Under the pieces are notes generated by a model. The model ran no database searches. It saw only the letters and a list, made by a program, of their open reading frames with translations, and was not told the origin of the DNA. A program made the translations under genes and the position numbers. DNA of 55,138 nucleotides, taken from Allomyces macrogynus ATCC 38327. Lineage: Eukaryota; Blastocladiomycota; Blastocladiomycetes; Blastocladiales; Blastocladiaceae. The DNA is taken from the NCBI GenBank assembly GCA_000151295.1, contig GG745345.1, forward strand, positions 573,104-628,241. Direction: 5' to 3'. This document shows, one piece after another, positions 52,990-55,138 of the stretch. The first letter of the stretch is position 1; every line of letters begins with the position of its first letter.

Positions 52990-54659
52990 CTACACGACGC
53001 GCACATGCCACCACGGCACCGCCGCCATCTCCCCCGTCGGGTCCTCGAGACACTCCCCCGCCCTCCCCATATCCCGCGGCACCATTTCGCGGAACGTGAC
53101 GTAGTTGCGGTACGGGTCGCGCATCGCCCACCGGCGACACACGTCGAGCGCGAATTTTCCCTCTTTCGTCTCGGCCGAGGCCGTGCGCAACACTTCGGCA
53201 CACCAGTCGCCGAATTGCTTTTGCGACGCATTTAGTTCGCGGATTTTCTGGTCGATCCCGCCGACAAAGGTTTTCGTGTCGAGGTGTTTCATCGGGAAAC
53301 CGTCGAGGATCGCGAAACGGCAGTAGCCGAGGCCGCCTACGGGGGTGGGGAAGGTCGGGGTCAGTTAGGGTGGCGAAATGGGATCGGGGTGGGAGTGGGG
53401 ACGTACTGCACACGGGGTAGAAGCTGTTGTCGAGACCCCAGGACGCTGAGGTATCCCACGGCGTGAGCGTCCAAGCGCAGGTATACGCGCCGCGTGAGAT
53501 TACTGTCGTGTCGGGAGAGTGAGCGACGGCAATGGCACGATCCAGCCAAAACGGGCGGAGAACGTACTCGGTCCCATCATCTCCACGAAACTACGGCAAA
53601 GTCGAATGGACGTGTGAGCGCGCTGCACCGATCGCTCGACCACAAATCGGCGAGAAAAGCGTACTTGGTCCAATGCCCAATCTTGAATTTCTCCACGCGC
53701 TCCTCAATCTTGCCTTGGTCAAAGTGCGTGCCCATCGTGAGCGCTGGCTGCGCGAAATGCACATTGTACTGGCGCATGGCCGCAGTCGCATTCGCCGGAT
53801 CCCACTCGAAATCGAGCACCATGTCGTCGTCGAGAAGCCAAATGTAATCATAGTGCAGCGCGACCTCGGGCGGAATGAACCGCTTTGCATACCAGAACTT
53901 GGCCTGTCGCGCGACGCGAATCGCCGTCACTTGCGCAAACCACGAGAATTCGGACCAGTCGGAGTGGTCCCAAATGAAAAGCATGAACGCGAACCGATCA
54001 AGCCCAAACTGGCGGACGAGCGTGTCGATGCGTGCCTTGGCGGATTCGCCGACGGGCACCGCGACGAGACCCATTTTCCGCGGTGGAGTGGGTGGCGGGA
54101 CGAGCGGCATCAGCGACGCTGTGACTGCACTGGTCCGGTGTCGTGATTGACCTCCTCTCGGCACGACGGCCGCGGCCGAGACGGTCGCTCGCGCGTCCGG
54201 CGTTTCCGAAAGGACCGGTTCGACGCCGGCGGTGCGCGAGTCGAGGAACGCGAACGCTGGGTCGATGCGCGACCGGTAGAAATGAATCTCGTCGCGCGGC
54301 GGGTGGTCGCGCAGGTTCAGCGGGCCCGCGCGGTCGGCCAGGCCCGGATCGAGGAGATCGGCCCCGGACGAGGGGGAACGCGCATTGCGGCGCGCAACGG
54401 CCGTGAGCAGGAAAATGGCAGCGGCAGCGAGCGCGAGCCAGGCCACGGAGCGGCGCGAGAGGCGAAACGAGGACGACAACTGCGGCTTGAGCGGAGCGAG
54501 GGCAGGTGCCGACGCGGCCACGCCGGGGAGGCTTGTAAGCGCTGATTTCGCGGTCGCGAGAAAGGCGGCCGATCCGGACGTGGCCGGGCGCGCGTGGACC
54601 TTGGGGTCGTCGGTGTCAGCGTCGTGGCTGAGGCGCGGGTCGGCGCGTGCGGCGGCCAT
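52990..54659 (-). CDS. DUF707 family type II membrane protein, copy R3
   Basis: Exons on the - strand are 54659-53665, 53590-53568 (23 nt), 53502-53407 and 53336-52990; they give 486 aa. The N-terminus DTDDPKVHARPATSGSAAF matches R2. The membrane anchor is at about residues 72-89 (WLALAAAAIFLLTAVA). Landmarks are KMGLVAVPVGESAKARIDTL, FMLFIWDHSDWSEFSWFAQV, YDYIWLLDDDMVLDFEW, the microexon FVEMMGP, ISRGAYTCAWTLTPWDTS, SWGLDNSFYPVC, LGYCRFAILDGFPMKHLDTK and the end WWHVRVV. It is the most diverged of the three in the core and lacks the conversion tract. The unspliced frame runs past the donor for only a short distance, which supports the model. Confidence 0.87.
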
Positions 54660-55138
54660 GTTGGTTGGAGCGACGAGATGAATGCAATGGCGGTCGGGTG
54701 GTGGTCGCGGCGTGCGACGGTTGGTTGGGGGGAGCGACGGCGCGGGGCGGGATCAGCGGCCGGGGGGTGTGGATGAGGAGGCGCACGTCGGCGACGGTGT
54801 CGTCCGAGACCGGCGCGCACGCGACCGAGACTCCGCCGGGAGACGGCCGCCGGCGGGGAGACGGGAGACGCGGCGCGCTGCAGGGCGAGACAGGGGTGCA
54901 GCCACGTGCTCGACTGCAGAGTCCTCGTCCTCGCGCGCGAGCTGTGCTGGGCCGGGCTGTGCGCTGCGCTGTTCCTGCCGTCCCGTCGTCGTGCTCGGCC
55001 GCTCTCGCGTCTTGCACCCAACGAATGCCGGACTTCGCCGCCGCCGCCGGCCGCCGCCGTTTGCCAAACCCCGCCCCGATTGCCCGTCCCCCGACCGGGC
55101 TTGCCGCCGCCGCTTTCAGTTGCCCCGGCGAAAATGAC
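54660..55138. other. Upstream region of DUF707 copy R3, window end
   Basis: No supported gene. It is very GC-rich, with low-complexity frames on both strands. The R3 promoter should lie here; no TATA box is obvious. A further gene may begin beyond the window. Confidence 0.35.

Noticed and set aside
1..55138. tRNA, rRNA or other structured RNA genes
   Set aside because: I saw no cloverleaf-like stretch with the conserved A and B box sequences and no rRNA-like segment, but without a covariance-model scan small RNAs cannot be excluded.
1..55138. Transposable elements
   Set aside because: I found no reverse transcriptase, integrase or transposase motifs and no long terminal repeats. The relic-rich regions look like decayed host gene families instead.

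Overview
The window looks like nuclear DNA of a flagellated (zoosporic) fungus with a GC-rich genome, most likely Blastocladiomycota such as Allomyces or a relative. The reasons are short GT-AG introns (mostly 55-100 nt), fungal regulators (a Cys-3/MetR-type bZIP, Mid2-like wall-sensor-like proteins, a PX protein reminiscent of Bem1), and motile-cilium or centriole genes (CCDC39/FAP59, CFAP206/FAP206, CEP76) that Dikarya lack. The genus is an inference. Exon models below were built by hand from splice sites, reading phase and remembered family sequences; none was checked by a search.

Layout. 1-9.5 kb: 3' end of a coiled-coil gene (+), HOP2 (-), a DUF707 type II membrane protein (+, 'L1'), a decayed F-box/LRR-like locus, a secreted Asn-Thr repeat protein (-) and a TPR protein (+). 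11-21.9 kb: a Mid2-like protein (-), a second DUF707 gene (+, 'L2'), SWD2/WDR82 (-), CCDC39 (+) and another Mid2-like protein (+). 22-25 kb: gene-poor, with relics of DUF6604-like and LRR-like genes. 25-34 kb: bZIP factor (-), KHDC4-like KH protein (+), a third Mid2-like protein (+) and a coiled-coil protein (-). 34-40 kb: a broken CEP76 gene (+), decaying tandem copies of its 3' end, and an MFS monocarboxylate-type transporter (-). 40-42.4 kb: relics and a possible small secreted protein. 42.4-48.7 kb: PX-domain protein (-), BUD22 (+) and a broken CFAP206 (-). 48.9-54.7 kb: three tandem DUF707 genes (-, 'R1-R3').

The standout is the DUF707 family: five copies in 55 kb, in two subfamilies. 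All have a short cytosolic N-terminus, one membrane anchor, a stem and a lumenal domain with an acidic DDD motif that resembles the DxD motif of GT-A glycosyltransferases. R1-R3 share an identical four-exon structure with a 23-nt microexon over the family's FVEMM motif, and R1/R2 carry a 229-nt perfectly identical tract that looks like gene conversion.

The second theme is decay next to intact genes. CEP76 and CFAP206 each keep collinear conserved sequence but carry in-frame stops and frameshifts, while CCDC39, HOP2, SWD2, KHDC4 and BUD22 give clean spliced frames. Loss of one homeolog after genome duplication, or assembly error, would both explain this.
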